A DNA stretch of 64,000 nucleotides from Pseudomonas sp. Os17 (GTDB lineage: Bacteria; Pseudomonadota; Gammaproteobacteria; Pseudomonadales; Pseudomonadaceae). The position numbers and the translations under genes were made by a program. Each line of letters begins with the position of its first letter. Position 1 is the first letter of the stretch. This document shows positions 52,178-61,688 of the stretch, piece by piece. The notes beneath the pieces were generated by a model that saw nothing but the letters and a program-made list of their open reading frames with translations, did no database searches and was not told the origin of the DNA. The stretch is from assembly GCF_001547895.1 (NCBI RefSeq), contig NZ_AP014627.1, positions 5,335,501 to 5,399,500 of the forward strand, in the 5' to 3' direction.

Positions 52178-52283
52178 GGGGCAACCTTTATGGACCGCGG
52201 TGATGGCTGAGTGCGGCGAGTATAAACCGCTAATCAGCCCGGCCAATGGACCGGACCGGGCAAGCGGGGTTCAGTCTTTGATT

Positions 52284-53276
52284 TCAGCTTATGTCCTGAG
52301 CCTTCCACCAGGTACAGAACTCATCCAGGGCGCTCCACAGACTGACCTTGGGCTCATACCCCAGGTAATGCCGGGCGCGACTGATGTCCAGGGTGAAGTT
52401 CTTGTCCATGACCTGCATGCCCAGGCGCGACAGCGTCGGCTCCGGGCGTCCGGGCCAGAGCTTGCAGAACCCCTCGTTGAGCGCCGCGACGCTGTAGGCC
52501 AGGCCAAAGGAGCGATAGCGGGTGACTTGCGGCACCTGCATCTGGCGCATCACGTAGTTGACCACGTCCCACAGCGGCACCGGTGCGCCGTTGCTGATGT
52601 TGTAGACCTTGCCCAGGGCCGAGCCGCCGACCTGCAGGCTGCTGAACAGGGCCTCGTTGAGGTTGTGCACACTGGTGAAGTCGACCTTGTTCAGGCCATT
52701 GCCGACTATGGCCAGGCGGCCTTTGCGCTGCATCTTCAACAGCCGCGGAAAGATGCTCATGTCGCCGGCGCCAGTGACGAAGCGCGGGCGCAACGCAATC
52801 ACCTCCAGGCCGAACTCCTGGGCGCCGAAGACCTTCTGTTCGGCCAGGAACTTGGTGGCCGCATACGGGTGCTTGAAGCGCTTGGGCACCTGCTCCTCGG
52901 TCAGCCCCAGATGATCGCGACCATCAAAATAGACCGATGGCGAAGACAGGTGCACCAGGCGTTGCACCCGCTGTTTGAGGCAGGCTTCGACCACGTTCTC
53001 GGTGACCAGCACATTGCCCAGATGGAAGTCCTGATAGCGCCCCCACAGGCCCACGGCACCGGCGCAATGCACCACGGTATCCACGTCGCGGCACAGCTCG
53101 CGGACCAGATCGGCGTCGCTCAGGTCGCCCGGGATGAACTCCGCGCCGCGGCGCACCAGATGCTCCACCGCTTCGGCACGCCGGCCATTGACCCGCACTT
53201 CCAGGCCCTGCTCAAGGGCAAAGCGAGCAAAGCGCCCGCCGATGAAGCCGCTTGCGCCGGTAACCAGAATCTTCAT
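52284..53276 (-). CDS. NAD-dependent epimerase/dehydratase (extended SDR)
   Basis: The 330-residue protein has the GASGFIGG nucleotide motif at residues 7-14, a catalytic YxxxK pair as YAATK in KHPYAATKFLAEQKVFG, and SSPSVYF for the Ser position. It is an extended SDR like those acting on steroid- or lipid-like substrates and nucleotide sugars; substrate unknown. Length is normal. The ATG at 53276 follows an AGGAATATTTC ribosome site. A 21-bp direct repeat sits just upstream in its leader. Confidence 0.85.
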   Translation of the reverse strand: MKILVTGASGFIGGRFARFALEQGLEVRVNGRRAEAVEHLVRRGAEFIPGDLSDADLVRELCRDVDTVVHCAGAVGLWGRYQDFHLGNVLVTENVVEACLKQRVQRLVHLSSPSVYFDGRDHLGLTEEQVPKRFKHPYAATKFLAEQKVFGAQEFGLEVIALRPRFVTGAGDMSIFPRLLKMQRKGRLAIVGNGLNKVDFTSVHNLNEALFSSLQVGGSALGKVYNISNGAPVPLWDVVNYVMRQMQVPQVTRYRSFGLAYSVAALNEGFCKLWPGRPEPTLSRLGMQVMDKNFTLDISRARHYLGYEPKVSLWSALDEFCTWWKAQDIS

Positions 53277-53289
53277 GAAATATTCCTAA

Positions 53290-53330
53290 GAAAAGCAGTG
53301 ACGAACCACAGAAAAGCAGGGACAAACCAC
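53290..53330 (-). repeat. Tandem 21-bp repeat in the epimerase leader
   Basis: GAAAAGCAGTGACGAACCAC at 53290-53309 recurs as GAAAAGCAGGGACAAACCAC at 53311-53330, with two changes. It lies directly upstream of the ribosome site of the minus-strand gene, so it is a short tandem duplication in its 5' leader. Confidence 0.75.
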
Positions 53331-53379
53331 GAGCGACAAGCTGCAAGTGCACAGCCGCGGATTGACTGTCGCTTGACGC

Positions 53380-54279
53380 TCATGGCTGCTCCCAGGGCAC
53401 CAACCATTGTGCAGATAGACGAGCCAGGTGCTCGGTCAACAACCCGAGCAACTGCCCACCATTGCGCCAATGATGCCAGTACAACGGCACATCGATGGGT
53501 TTATCCGGCAAAAGCTCCACCAGCGAACCGCGCTGCAATTGCTCGCGAACCTGCAGCTCGGGCACCAGTCCCCAGCCCAGGCCGGCTTCGGTGAGGCGGA
53601 TGAAGCCTTCGGATGACGGGCACAGATGATGCTCGAAACCGCCGTTGACGCCCAGGGAGGCGAGGTAACGATGCTGCAGGAAGTCATCGGGACCGAACAC
53701 CAGCGCCGGGGTCCGGGCCAGTTGCTCGGCACGCACGCCCTGGGGGAAGTGCCGCGCGACAAATGCCGGGCTGGCCAGGGCCCGGTAGCGCATGGCCCCC
53801 AGCAGCAGGCTGCGGGCCCCCGCCACTGGACGCTCGCTGGCGCAGACACAGGCGGCCACTTCCCCGGCCCGCATGCGCTTGAGGCCCACGGTCTGGTCCT
53901 CCACCACCAGGTCCAGCAGCAGGCGATGCTCGGCGCAGAAGTCCCCCACGGCCTGGGCCCACCAGGTGGCCAGGCTGTCGGCATTGAGGGCGATGCGCAA
54001 GCGCTCCGGCAGCCCTTCTTCATCCAGGGCTGGCACCAGGCTTTGCAGGTCCCGCTCCAACAGACGCACTTGTTGCACATGGTTGAGCAGGCGCCGGCCG
54101 ATTTCCGTGGGCGCCGGCGGTGTCGCCCGCACCAGCACCGGCTGCCCGACCCGGGCCTCCAGCAGTTTGATGCGCTGGGAAATCGCCGACTGCGACAACC
54201 CCAGCACCTGGGCCGCCCGTTCGAAGCCTGCCTGTTCGATCACCGCAGCCAGGGCGGAAAGCAGCTTGTAGTCGAACAT
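53380..54279 (-). CDS. argP: LysR regulator ArgP (IciA)
   Basis: The 299-residue protein follows E. coli ArgP closely at the N-terminus: LSALAAVIEQAGFERAAQ, LSQSAISQRIKLLE and PVLVRATPPAPTEIG. ArgP senses lysine and arginine and activates the LysE-family exporter argO. Here an ACT protein and a LysE-family exporter are divergent from it with 110 bp between starts, the arrangement expected for that regulation. An effector-binding domain follows the helix-turn-helix. Start at 54279 matches the family. Confidence 0.92.
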   Translation of the reverse strand: MFDYKLLSALAAVIEQAGFERAAQVLGLSQSAISQRIKLLEARVGQPVLVRATPPAPTEIGRRLLNHVQQVRLLERDLQSLVPALDEEGLPERLRIALNADSLATWWAQAVGDFCAEHRLLLDLVVEDQTVGLKRMRAGEVAACVCASERPVAGARSLLLGAMRYRALASPAFVARHFPQGVRAEQLARTPALVFGPDDFLQHRYLASLGVNGGFEHHLCPSSEGFIRLTEAGLGWGLVPELQVREQLQRGSLVELLPDKPIDVPLYWHHWRNGGQLLGLLTEHLARLSAQWLVPWEQP

Positions 54280-54389
54280 CAGTTTTCCTAATGAGTGATC
54301 AGCAATATTGGTTTTTCTTATACGGCATGCAACCGGAAAATAGCCAGCCTAAAGCCTCGGTAATACCTCTTCGTTAAAGGATTCTGTTC

Positions 54390-54794
54390 ATGGCCGGTGA
54401 AACTTCCCTCACAACCCTGCTGCGCAGCATGAGCCCGCAACTCAACGACGGCGAATACGTGTTCTGTTCCCTCGCTGACCACAGCCTGCTGCAGGGCGTC
54501 GAGGTGCTGGGCAGTTTTCGCGAACAGGAAGGCCTGACGGTGATCATCCAGCGGCAGGAAGCCGAACGCCTGGGGCTGGTCTTCGATTACGTCGCGGCCT
54601 GGATCACCCTCAATGTGCATTCGGCACTCCAGGCGGTCGGCCTGACGGCCGCCTTTGCCGGCGCGCTGGGCCGGGCCGGGATCAGTTGCAACGTGATCGC
54701 CGGCTACTACCACGATCACCTGTTTGTCGGTCAGGCAGATGCCCAGCGGGCCATGCAGGTCCTGCAGCAACTGGCCGCCGGCGAGGAGCAGTGA
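54390..54794 (+). CDS. ACT domain protein (COG3602 type)
   Basis: The 134-residue protein has two ACT-like halves: ECFCSLAD-like strands at residues 25-60 (EYVFCSLADHSLLQG) and a second with GLTAAFAGALGRAGISCNV, by position about residues 83-102. ACT domains usually bind amino acids. It starts 15 bases after a weak ribosome site and stops two bases before the LysE gene, so the pair are translated together. Between argP and lysE it likely belongs to the basic amino acid export system; its own action is not known. Confidence 0.78.
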   Translation: MAGETSLTTLLRSMSPQLNDGEYVFCSLADHSLLQGVEVLGSFREQEGLTVIIQRQEAERLGLVFDYVAAWITLNVHSALQAVGLTAAFAGALGRAGISCNVIAGYYHDHLFVGQADAQRAMQVLQQLAAGEEQ

Positions 54795-54796
54795 AC

Positions 54797-55399
54797 ATGT
54801 GGCAAAGCTATGTGAACGGCCTGTTGGTGGCCGCCGGCCTGATCATGGCCATCGGTACGCAAAACGCTTTCGTCCTGGCCCAGAGTCTGCGCCGTGAGCA
54901 CCACCTGCCGGTGGCGGCACTGTGCGTCACCTGCGATGCCCTGCTGGTGGCCGCCGGAGTATTCGGCCTGGCCACCGTGCTCGCCCAGAGTCCGATGCTG
55001 CTGGCCGTGGCGCGCTGGGGCGGGGCGGCGTTCCTGATCTGGTATGGAGCCCAGGCGCTGCGCCGGGCCTGCTCCAGGCAAAGCCTGCAACAGGGCGAAG
55101 GCCAGACCGTGCGCTCCCTGCGGGCGGTGATGCTCAGCGCCCTGGCGGTGACCCTGCTCAACCCTCACGTGTACCTGGACACCGTGCTGCTGATCGGCTC
55201 GCTGGGGGCTCAGCAGACCGAACCGGGCGCCTATGTGGTCGGCGCTGCGAGTGCTTCGCTGTTGTGGTTCTTCACCCTGGCCCTGGGGGCCGCCTGGCTG
55301 GCTCCCTGGCTCGCCCGACCGAGCACCTGGAGGATTCTCGACCTGCTGGTGGCGGTGATGATGTTCAGCGTGGCGTTGCAGCTGATCAGCGCTGCGTGA
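54797..55399 (+). CDS. LysE/ArgO family amino acid exporter
   Basis: The 200-residue protein has six predicted membrane helices and the LysE signature GLLVAAGLIMAIGTQNAFVL near the first helix, with LNPHVYLDTVLLIGSL near the fourth. It should export lysine or arginine, or both. It starts two bases after the ACT gene and is divergent from argP. The ArgP family activates such exporters in response to basic amino acids, so control by ArgP is expected. Confidence 0.92.
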   Translation: MWQSYVNGLLVAAGLIMAIGTQNAFVLAQSLRREHHLPVAALCVTCDALLVAAGVFGLATVLAQSPMLLAVARWGGAAFLIWYGAQALRRACSRQSLQQGEGQTVRSLRAVMLSALAVTLLNPHVYLDTVLLIGSLGAQQTEPGAYVVGAASASLLWFFTLALGAAWLAPWLARPSTWRILDLLVAVMMFSVALQLISAA

Positions 55400-55465
55400 C
55401 TTATTCCAAAAGGCTCTGGAACCTCTATCCCACACAGTTGTTGCGTGGTTAAGCCGCACCCCCGG

Positions 55466-55474
55466 TGCTATGAT
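55466..55474 (+). promoter_or_regulatory. Candidate extended -10 promoter for sodB
   Basis: TGCTATGAT contains an extended TGn and the hexamer TATGAT (55469-55474), 101 bp before the sodB ATG. The -35 region is poor, which fits an extended -10 promoter. Confidence 0.5.
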
Positions 55475-55575
55475 CCGATCCCTGCGCCGCAAAGAGTACA
55501 AACTCCCCGGCGCATGTCCGGCCGCCCGTGATCGGCCTTGCGCTCACCGCAACTGACCTGATTAGGAGAATCATC

Positions 55576-56172
55576 ATGGCTTTCGAATTGCCGCCGCTGC
55601 CCTATGCACACGACGCCCTGCAGCCGCACATTTCCAAGGAAACCCTGGAATACCACCACGACAAGCACCACAACACCTATGTCGTGAACCTGAACAACCT
55701 GGTGCCAGGCACCGAGTTCGAAGGCAAGACTCTGGAAGAGATCGTCAAAACCTCTTCGGGCGGCATCTTCAACAACGCAGCCCAGGTCTGGAACCACACT
55801 TTCTACTGGAACTGCCTGGCGCCAAACGCCGGCGGCCAACCTACCGGCGCACTGGCCGAAGCCATCAACGCGGCATTCGGTTCGTTCGACAAGTTCAAAG
55901 AAGAATTCACCAAGACTTCGGTTGGCACCTTCGGTTCCGGCTGGGGCTGGCTGGTGAAGAAGGCTGACGGTTCCCTGGCCCTGGCCAGCACCATCGGCGC
56001 CGGCAACCCGCTGACCAGCGGCGACACCCCGCTGCTGACCTGCGACGTCTGGGAACACGCCTACTACATCGACTACCGCAACGTTCGTCCTAAGTACGTC
56101 GAGGCGTTCTGGAACCTGGTCAACTGGAAATTCGTGGCTGAGCAGTTCGAAGGCAAGAACTTCGTCGCTTAA
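55576..56172 (+). CDS. sodB: Iron superoxide dismutase
   Basis: The 198-residue protein has the metal ligands of the Fe/Mn SOD family: the first His in [15 protein letters not shown], the second in VWNHTFYW, and the Asp and last His in [11 protein letters not shown]. The Gln that marks iron-type enzymes stands in NNAAQVWNH. It converts superoxide to oxygen and hydrogen peroxide in the cytoplasm. Start [15 protein letters not shown] follows AGGAGAATCATC. A terminator follows. The neighbours lysE on one side and bifA on the other keep the order of P. aeruginosa. Confidence 0.96.
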   Translation: MAFELPPLPYAHDALQPHISKETLEYHHDKHHNTYVVNLNNLVPGTEFEGKTLEEIVKTSSGGIFNNAAQVWNHTFYWNCLAPNAGGQPTGALAEAINAAFGSFDKFKEEFTKTSVGTFGSGWGWLVKKADGSLALASTIGAGNPLTSGDTPLLTCDVWEHAYYIDYRNVRPKYVEAFWNLVNWKFVAEQFEGKNFVA

Positions 56173-56475
56173 GTCCGTTTGCAGTGCAAAAAACCCGGCC
56201 TGGCCGGGTTTTTTTTGCCTTGGACAAAGCTGGCATCTTGTCCCGCCCAGCCGAGGCGCTAAGATTCATCTGATGTAAAAAACAACGCCGCCCCTCAAGT
56301 TGCAAGGCGTCGCTACCGACACACTATCCACAGCTAGAGCAATCCTGAATCTGATCACCCGGGCCTGGCCCGCAGACGTCCCGTTTTCGGCGCTGATGTC
56401 ACTTTGACGGCTATCACGGGATTGCCAATACTCACGGCAACTTGACGCTACACACACGGAACAAGGAATAGCCCT
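56173..56475. other. Spacer between sodB and bifA
   Basis: This 303-bp spacer begins with the sodB terminator and must hold the bifA promoter. No good -10/-35 pair is clear and no repeat beyond the terminator is seen. An AAGGA ribosome site ends the region at 56463-56467. Confidence 0.4.
56188..56216 (+). terminator. Rho-independent terminator after sodB
   Basis: CCCGGC and GCCGGG form the stem with flanking A- and T-runs (AAAAAA ... TTTTTTTT), 15 bp after the sodB stop. Confidence 0.88.
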
Positions 56476-58527
56476 TTGAAGCTGGAACTCAAAAACAGCT
56501 TGTCGGTGAAGTTGCTCCGGGTTGTGCTGCTGTCGGCACTCATCGTCGGCGTGGTTCTGAGCTGCGCCCAGATCGTCTTCGACGCCTACAAGACCCGGCA
56601 GGCGGTCGCGAACGATGCCCAGCGCATTCTCGACATGTTTCGCGACCCATCGACACAGGCCGTCTACAGCCTGGATCGGGAAATGGGCATGCAAGTCATT
56701 GAAGGCCTGTTCCAGGATGACGCGGTGCGCATGGCGTCCATCGGCCACCCCAACGAAACCATGCTGGCGGAGAAATCCCGCGAGCTGCAGCATTCCCCCA
56801 GTCGCTGGCTCACGGACCTGATCCTTGGCCAGGAACGCACCTTCACCACCCAACTGGTTGGCCGCGGGCCCTACAGCGAGTATTACGGCGACCTGAGCAT
56901 TACCCTCGACACCGCCACCTATGGCCAGGATTTCATCATCAGCTCGGTGATCATCTTTGTCTCAGGGGTCCTGCGCGCCCTGGCCATGGGCCTGGTGCTG
57001 TACCTGGTCTATCACTGCCTGTTGACCAAGCCGTTGTCACGGATCATCGAGCACCTGACCAACATCAACCCCGACCGCCCCAGTGAACACCAGTTGCCCC
57101 TGCTCAAGGGCCACGAAAAGAACGAACTGGGGATCTGGATCAACACCGCCAACCAGTTGCTGGCCTCCATCGAGCGCAACACCCATTTGCGCCACGAGGC
57201 GGAAAACAGCCTGCTGCGCATGTCCCAATACGACTTCCTCACCGGCCTGCCCAATCGCCAGCAACTGCAACAGCAGCTGGACAAGATCCTGGTAGACGCC
57301 GGCCGCCTGCAACGCAGGGTCGCCGTGCTGTGTGTCGGTCTGGACGACTTCAAGGGCATCAACGAACAGTTCAGTTACCAGACCGGTGACCAGTTGCTGC
57401 TGGCCCTGGCCGACCGCCTGCGTGGCCACAGCGGCCGTCTCGGTGCCCTGGCGCGTTTGGGCGGCGACCAGTTCGCCCTGGTCCAGGCCGATATCGAACA
57501 GCCCTACGAAGCGGCGGAACTGGCGCAAAGCATCCTCGACGACCTGGAAGCCACCTTTGCTCTCGATCATCAGGAAATCCGCCTGCGCGCCACCATCGGC
57601 ATCACCCTGTTCCCGGAAGACGGCGACAGCACGGAAAAACTCCTGCAGAAAGCCGAACAGACCATGACCCTGGCCAAAAGCCGCTCACGCAACCGTTATC
57701 AGTTCTACATCGCCAGCGTCGACAGCGAGATGCGCCGGCGCCGGGAACTGGAAAAAGACCTGCGCGAAGCCCTGATCCGGGAACAGTTCTTCCTCGTCTA
57801 TCAACCGCAGATCAGCTATCGCGACCATCGGGTAGTGGGGGTCGAGGCCCTGATCCGCTGGCAGCACCCCGAGCACGGCATGGTGCCGCCGGACCTGTTC
57901 ATCCCCCTGGCGGAACAGAACGGCACCATCATCGCCATCGGTGAATGGGTACTGGACCAGGCCTGTCGCCAACTGCGGGAATGGCACGACATGGGGTTCA
58001 CCGACCTGCGCATGGCGGTCAACCTGTCCACGGTGCAACTGCACCACGCCGAACTGCCACGGGTGGTCAACAACCTGCTGCAGATCTACCGCCTGCCGCC
58101 CCGCAGCCTGGAACTGGAAGTTACCGAAACCGGCCTGATGGAAGACATCAGCACCGCCGCCCAGCACCTGCTGAGCCTGCGCCGCTCCGGGGCGCTGATC
58201 GCCATCGACGACTTCGGCACCGGCTATTCGTCCCTGAGCTACCTGAAAAGCCTGCCCCTGGACAAGATCAAGATCGACAAGAGCTTCGTGCAGGACCTGC
58301 TGGATGACGACGACGATGCCACCATCGTGCGCGCCATCATCCAACTGGGCAAAAGCCTGGGCATGCAAGTGATTGCCGAGGGCGTGGAAACCGCCGAACA
58401 GGAGGCCTACATCATCTCCGAAGGCTGTCATGAAGGTCAGGGCTACCACTACAGCAAACCCCTGCCGGCCCGGGAGCTGAGTGCCTACCTGAAACAGGCG
58501 CAGCGCAGTAACGCGGCCATCCTCTGA
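56476..58527 (+). CDS. bifA: c-di-GMP phosphodiesterase BifA (degenerate GGDEF plus EAL)
   Basis: The TTG start gives a 683-residue protein with membrane helices at about 13-33 and 155-180 around a periplasmic domain, then a GGDEF domain with GGDQF at 329-333, and an EAL domain with EAL at 457-459 and DDFGTGYSSLSYLKSLP. The GGDQF sequence is the one of P. aeruginosa BifA, which has phosphodiesterase but no cyclase activity. It lowers c-di-GMP and so promotes motility over biofilm. Position next to sodB also fits bifA. The ribosome site AAGGA supports the rare TTG start. Confidence 0.9.
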   Translation: MKLELKNSLSVKLLRVVLLSALIVGVVLSCAQIVFDAYKTRQAVANDAQRILDMFRDPSTQAVYSLDREMGMQVIEGLFQDDAVRMASIGHPNETMLAEKSRELQHSPSRWLTDLILGQERTFTTQLVGRGPYSEYYGDLSITLDTATYGQDFIISSVIIFVSGVLRALAMGLVLYLVYHCLLTKPLSRIIEHLTNINPDRPSEHQLPLLKGHEKNELGIWINTANQLLASIERNTHLRHEAENSLLRMSQYDFLTGLPNRQQLQQQLDKILVDAGRLQRRVAVLCVGLDDFKGINEQFSYQTGDQLLLALADRLRGHSGRLGALARLGGDQFALVQADIEQPYEAAELAQSILDDLEATFALDHQEIRLRATIGITLFPEDGDSTEKLLQKAEQTMTLAKSRSRNRYQFYIASVDSEMRRRRELEKDLREALIREQFFLVYQPQISYRDHRVVGVEALIRWQHPEHGMVPPDLFIPLAEQNGTIIAIGEWVLDQACRQLREWHDMGFTDLRMAVNLSTVQLHHAELPRVVNNLLQIYRLPPRSLELEVTETGLMEDISTAAQHLLSLRRSGALIAIDDFGTGYSSLSYLKSLPLDKIKIDKSFVQDLLDDDDDATIVRAIIQLGKSLGMQVIAEGVETAEQEAYIISEGCHEGQGYHYSKPLPARELSAYLKQAQRSNAAIL

Positions 58528-58604
58528 ACCGGGCATTGCGCCGGTCCCCCCGGCTGACGCAATCCTGCGCTGAATAAGAAATATTTACAGGCACGACCCT
58601 TTAC

Positions 58605-58631
58605 ACATAATGCAAATCTTTCGCATTATGT
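58605..58631. promoter_or_regulatory. Candidate Fur box upstream of the imelysin gene
   Basis: ACATAATGC and GCATTATGT form a perfect 9-bp inverted repeat around AAATCTTTC. The 19-base window starting at 58606 agrees with the classic Fur consensus at 13 of 19 positions by eye, and the overlapping window on the other side at 11 of 19. It lies about 60 bp before the imelysin ATG. Iron control of this gene family is known in general. Confidence 0.6.
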
Positions 58632-58689
58632 CGCAGTTTTGCGCGCCCCACGCGCCGTCCATTCCCCCTCTCGAAGCAGGATGTTCGCC

Positions 58690-60030
58690 ATGATTCGTAT
58701 GCCTCTGGCTACCGCCAGTCTGTTGGCCATCGCTATTTCCCTCGCCGGCTGCGGCGAAGGCAAAGACGACAAGGCTGCCGCTCAAGCGCCGACCCCGGCT
58801 GCCAGCACTGCCACCCCGGCCAACGACGCCGCCGGCAAGGTCGACGAAGCCGCAGCCAAGGCCGTGGTCGCGCATTACGCCGACATGGTATTTGCCGTTT
58901 ACAGCGACGCCGAATCCACCGCGAAAACCCTGCAAACCGCCATCGACGCCTTCCTCGCCAAGCCCAACGACGAAACCCTGAAGGCCGCCAAGGCTGCCTG
59001 GGTGGCCGCTCGCGTGCCTTACCTGCAGAGCGAAGTGTTCCGCTTCGGCAACACCATCATCGATGACTGGGAAGGTCAGGTGAACGCCTGGCCGCTGGAC
59101 GAAGGCCTGATCGACTACGTCGACAAGAGCTATGAACACGCCCTGGGCAACCCCGGCGCCACCGCCAACATCATCGCCAACACCGAGATCCAGGTCGGCG
59201 AAGACAAGATCGACGTGAAGGACATCACCCCGGAAACCCTGGCCAGCCTGAACGAGCTGGGCGGTGCCGAGGCCAACGTCGCCACCGGCTACCACGCCAT
59301 CGAATTCCTGCTCTGGGGCCAGGATCTGAACGGCACCGGCCCAGGCGCCGGCGCGCGCCCAGCGTCCGACTATCTGGAAGGCGCAGGTGCTACCGGTGGC
59401 CACAACGATCGTCGTCGCGCCTATCTGAAAGCCGTGACCCAACTGCTGGTCAACGACCTGGAAGAAATGGTCGGCAACTGGAAACCGGACGTGGCCGACA
59501 ACTACCGCGCCACCCTGGAAGCGGAACCGGCCGAAACCGGCCTGCGCAAAATGCTCTTCGGCATGGGCAGCCTGTCCCTGGGCGAATTGGCCGGCGAGCG
59601 GATGAAAGTGTCCCTGGAGGCCAACTCGCCTGAAGACGAACAAGACTGCTTCAGTGACAACACCCACAACTCGCACTTCTATGACGCCAAGGGCATCCGC
59701 AACGTCTACCTGGGCGAATACACCCGTGTCGACGGCACCAAGATGACCGGCGCCAGCCTGTCGTCCCTGGTGGCCAAGGCCGACCCCGCCGCCGACGCCG
59801 CCCTGAAAGCCGATCTGGCCGCTACCGAAGCCAAGATCCAGGTCATGGTCGACCACGCCAACAAGGGTGAGCACTACGACCAGCTGATCGCCGCCGGCAA
59901 CGAATCCGGCAACCAGATCGTGCGCGACGCCATCGCCGCCCTGGTCAAGCAGACCGGTTCGATCGAACAGGCCGCCGGCAAGCTGGGCATCAGCGACCTG
60001 AACCCGGACAACGCCGATCACGAGTTCTGA
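58690..60030 (+). CDS. icmP: Imelysin family lipoprotein, IcmP-like
   Basis: From the ATG at 58690, with an AGGA site, the protein has 446 residues. It has a signal peptide with lipobox LAGC (C21), a low-complexity A/P/T linker, and an imelysin domain with the GxHxxE motif at 200-205 (GYHAIE). P. aeruginosa IcmP, a related protein at the same position, was described as an insulin-cleaving metalloproteinase, but current views give the family a role in iron uptake. Periplasmic or outer-membrane attached. A Fur box lies upstream. Terminator after the gene. Confidence 0.88.
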   Translation: MIRMPLATASLLAIAISLAGCGEGKDDKAAAQAPTPAASTATPANDAAGKVDEAAAKAVVAHYADMVFAVYSDAESTAKTLQTAIDAFLAKPNDETLKAAKAAWVAARVPYLQSEVFRFGNTIIDDWEGQVNAWPLDEGLIDYVDKSYEHALGNPGATANIIANTEIQVGEDKIDVKDITPETLASLNELGGAEANVATGYHAIEFLLWGQDLNGTGPGAGARPASDYLEGAGATGGHNDRRRAYLKAVTQLLVNDLEEMVGNWKPDVADNYRATLEAEPAETGLRKMLFGMGSLSLGELAGERMKVSLEANSPEDEQDCFSDNTHNSHFYDAKGIRNVYLGEYTRVDGTKMTGASLSSLVAKADPAADAALKADLAATEAKIQVMVDHANKGEHYDQLIAAGNESGNQIVRDAIAALVKQTGSIEQAAGKLGISDLNPDNADHEF

Positions 60031-60049
60031 TCAGCGCCGCTGCAGGCAG

Positions 60050-60077
60050 AAGGCGACCTTAGGGTCGCCTTTTTTTG
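60050..60077 (+). terminator. Rho-independent terminator after icmP
   Basis: GGCGACC pairs with GGTCGCC with flanking A and seven T, 19 bp after the stop. Confidence 0.85.
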
Positions 60078-60144
60078 TCGCTGCGCGGTTCCAACGCCGT
60101 GGGTGAGCCGTCCCTCGGCAAGCTTGTCCTGGGTCAAACCAAAC

Positions 60145-60163
60145 GATAATTCCTCTTATTCAA
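60145..60163 (+). promoter_or_regulatory. Weak Fur-like site upstream of the di-haem oxidoreductase
   Basis: GATAAT-TCCTC-TTATTC is a near-palindromic AT-rich element 58 bp before the next ATG. It agrees with the Fur consensus at about half the positions, so it is only a possible site for iron control of the second transcript. Confidence 0.3.
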
Positions 60164-60220
60164 ACTTCAGCAGCCTGTTAGACTTTGCGCCCTTGTTTTG
60201 CTCGTCTTGCAGGATGTCCG

Positions 60221-61645
60221 ATGCCCTCGTCGCTGCTTCGCTGGTTCGCTCTGACCATGGCCCTGGGCCTGAGTGCCTGCGATGACGCTCCACGCTTTAC
60301 CCAGGCCGAACCGGGTGAAGCCCGCGCCGGCGGCGCCACCACGGTCAACAAGGCGGATCGCAACGCGTTTTCCCTGCCTTCGGCCAATCTGCCAGCGACC
60401 CGGCGCCTGGACTTCAGCGTGGGCAACAGTTTCTTCCGCAACCCCTGGGTCATCGCGCCCTCCACCACCACCGCCCGCGACGGCCTGGGCCCGCTGTTCA
60501 ACACCAACGCCTGCCAGAACTGCCACGTCAAGGACGGCCGCGGCCATCCGCCCGCGCCGGATGCCCTGAACGCGGTGTCCATGCTGGTGCGCCTGTCGAT
60601 CCCGGATACCCCGGCCTACGCCAAGGTCATCGAACAGCTCGGCGTGGTGCCGGAACCGGTGTACGGCGGCCAGTTGCAGGACATGGCGATTCCCGGCGTC
60701 GCTCCCGAAGGCCGGGTCCGGGTCGATTACGACAGCGTGCCGGTACGGTTCAAGGACGGCAGCCTGGTGGAGTTGCGCAAGCCCAGGCTGCAGATCACCG
60801 ACCTGGGTTACGGCCCGATGCATCCGGACACCGCTTTTTCAGCCCGGGTCGCGCCGCCGATGATCGGCCTGGGGCTGCTGGAAGCCATTCCCGAAGCGGC
60901 GATCCTGGCCAACGCTCAGCCCGCCACCGGCAACAACCGGATTGCCGGACGGCCCAACTGGGTCTGGGATGACGCTCAGCAAAAGACCGTGCTCGGGCGC
61001 TTTGGCTGGAAAGCCGGCCAACCCAATCTCAATCAACAAAATGTTCATGCGTTTTCCGGCGACATGGGCCTGACCACAAGCCTGCGGCCCTTCGACGACT
61101 GCACTGACGCGCAAACCGCGTGCAAGCAGGCGCCCAACGGCAATGGCCCGGACGGCGAGCCGGAGGTCAGTGACAACATCCTGCGCCTGGTGCTGTTCTA
61201 TACCCGCAACCTGGCGGTACCGGCGCGCCGCGACGTCGACTCGCCCCAGGTCCTGGCGGGCAAGAACCTGTTCTTCCAGGCCGGTTGCCAGTCCTGCCAC
61301 ACCCCCAGTTTCACCACGGCGGCCGATGCCGCCGAACCCGAATTGGCCAACCAGGTCATACGCCCCTACAGCGACCTGCTGCTGCATGACATGGGTGAAG
61401 GCCTGGCCGACCACCGCACGGAGTTCAAGGCCGGTGGCCGCGACTGGCGCACCGCCCCCCTGTGGGGCATTGGCCTGACGGAAACCGTCAGTGGCCACAC
61501 CCAGTTCCTGCATGACGGCCGTGCCCGCAACCTGATGGAAGCGGTGCTCTGGCATGGCGGCGAGGCCGAAGGCGCAAAACAACAGGTGCTCGCGTTCAAC
61601 GCCGAGCAGCGCGCCGCGCTGCTGGCCTTCCTGAATTCTCTATAA
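60221..61645 (+). CDS. Di-haem cytochrome c family oxidoreductase (DUF1111)
   Basis: From the ATG at 60221 after AGGATG, the protein has 474 residues with lipobox LSAC (C20), then two haem-binding motifs: CQNCH with C98, C101, H102, and CQSCH with C356, C359, H360. Spacing and sequence fit the DUF1111 di-haem thiol-oxidoreductase-like family, commonly found beside imelysin genes. It should lie on the periplasmic side and handle electrons, possibly for iron reduction or oxidation; that is inferred. It precedes a second imelysin gene by 43 bp. Confidence 0.88.
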   Translation: MPSSLLRWFALTMALGLSACDDAPRFTQAEPGEARAGGATTVNKADRNAFSLPSANLPATRRLDFSVGNSFFRNPWVIAPSTTTARDGLGPLFNTNACQNCHVKDGRGHPPAPDALNAVSMLVRLSIPDTPAYAKVIEQLGVVPEPVYGGQLQDMAIPGVAPEGRVRVDYDSVPVRFKDGSLVELRKPRLQITDLGYGPMHPDTAFSARVAPPMIGLGLLEAIPEAAILANAQPATGNNRIAGRPNWVWDDAQQKTVLGRFGWKAGQPNLNQQNVHAFSGDMGLTTSLRPFDDCTDAQTACKQAPNGNGPDGEPEVSDNILRLVLFYTRNLAVPARRDVDSPQVLAGKNLFFQAGCQSCHTPSFTTAADAAEPELANQVIRPYSDLLLHDMGEGLADHRTEFKAGGRDWRTAPLWGIGLTETVSGHTQFLHDGRARNLMEAVLWHGGEAEGAKQQVLAFNAEQRAALLAFLNSL

Positions 61646-61688
61646 CGCTCGACTCAACTGCTTTCTCCACAATAAAGGGAGCCCGAAC

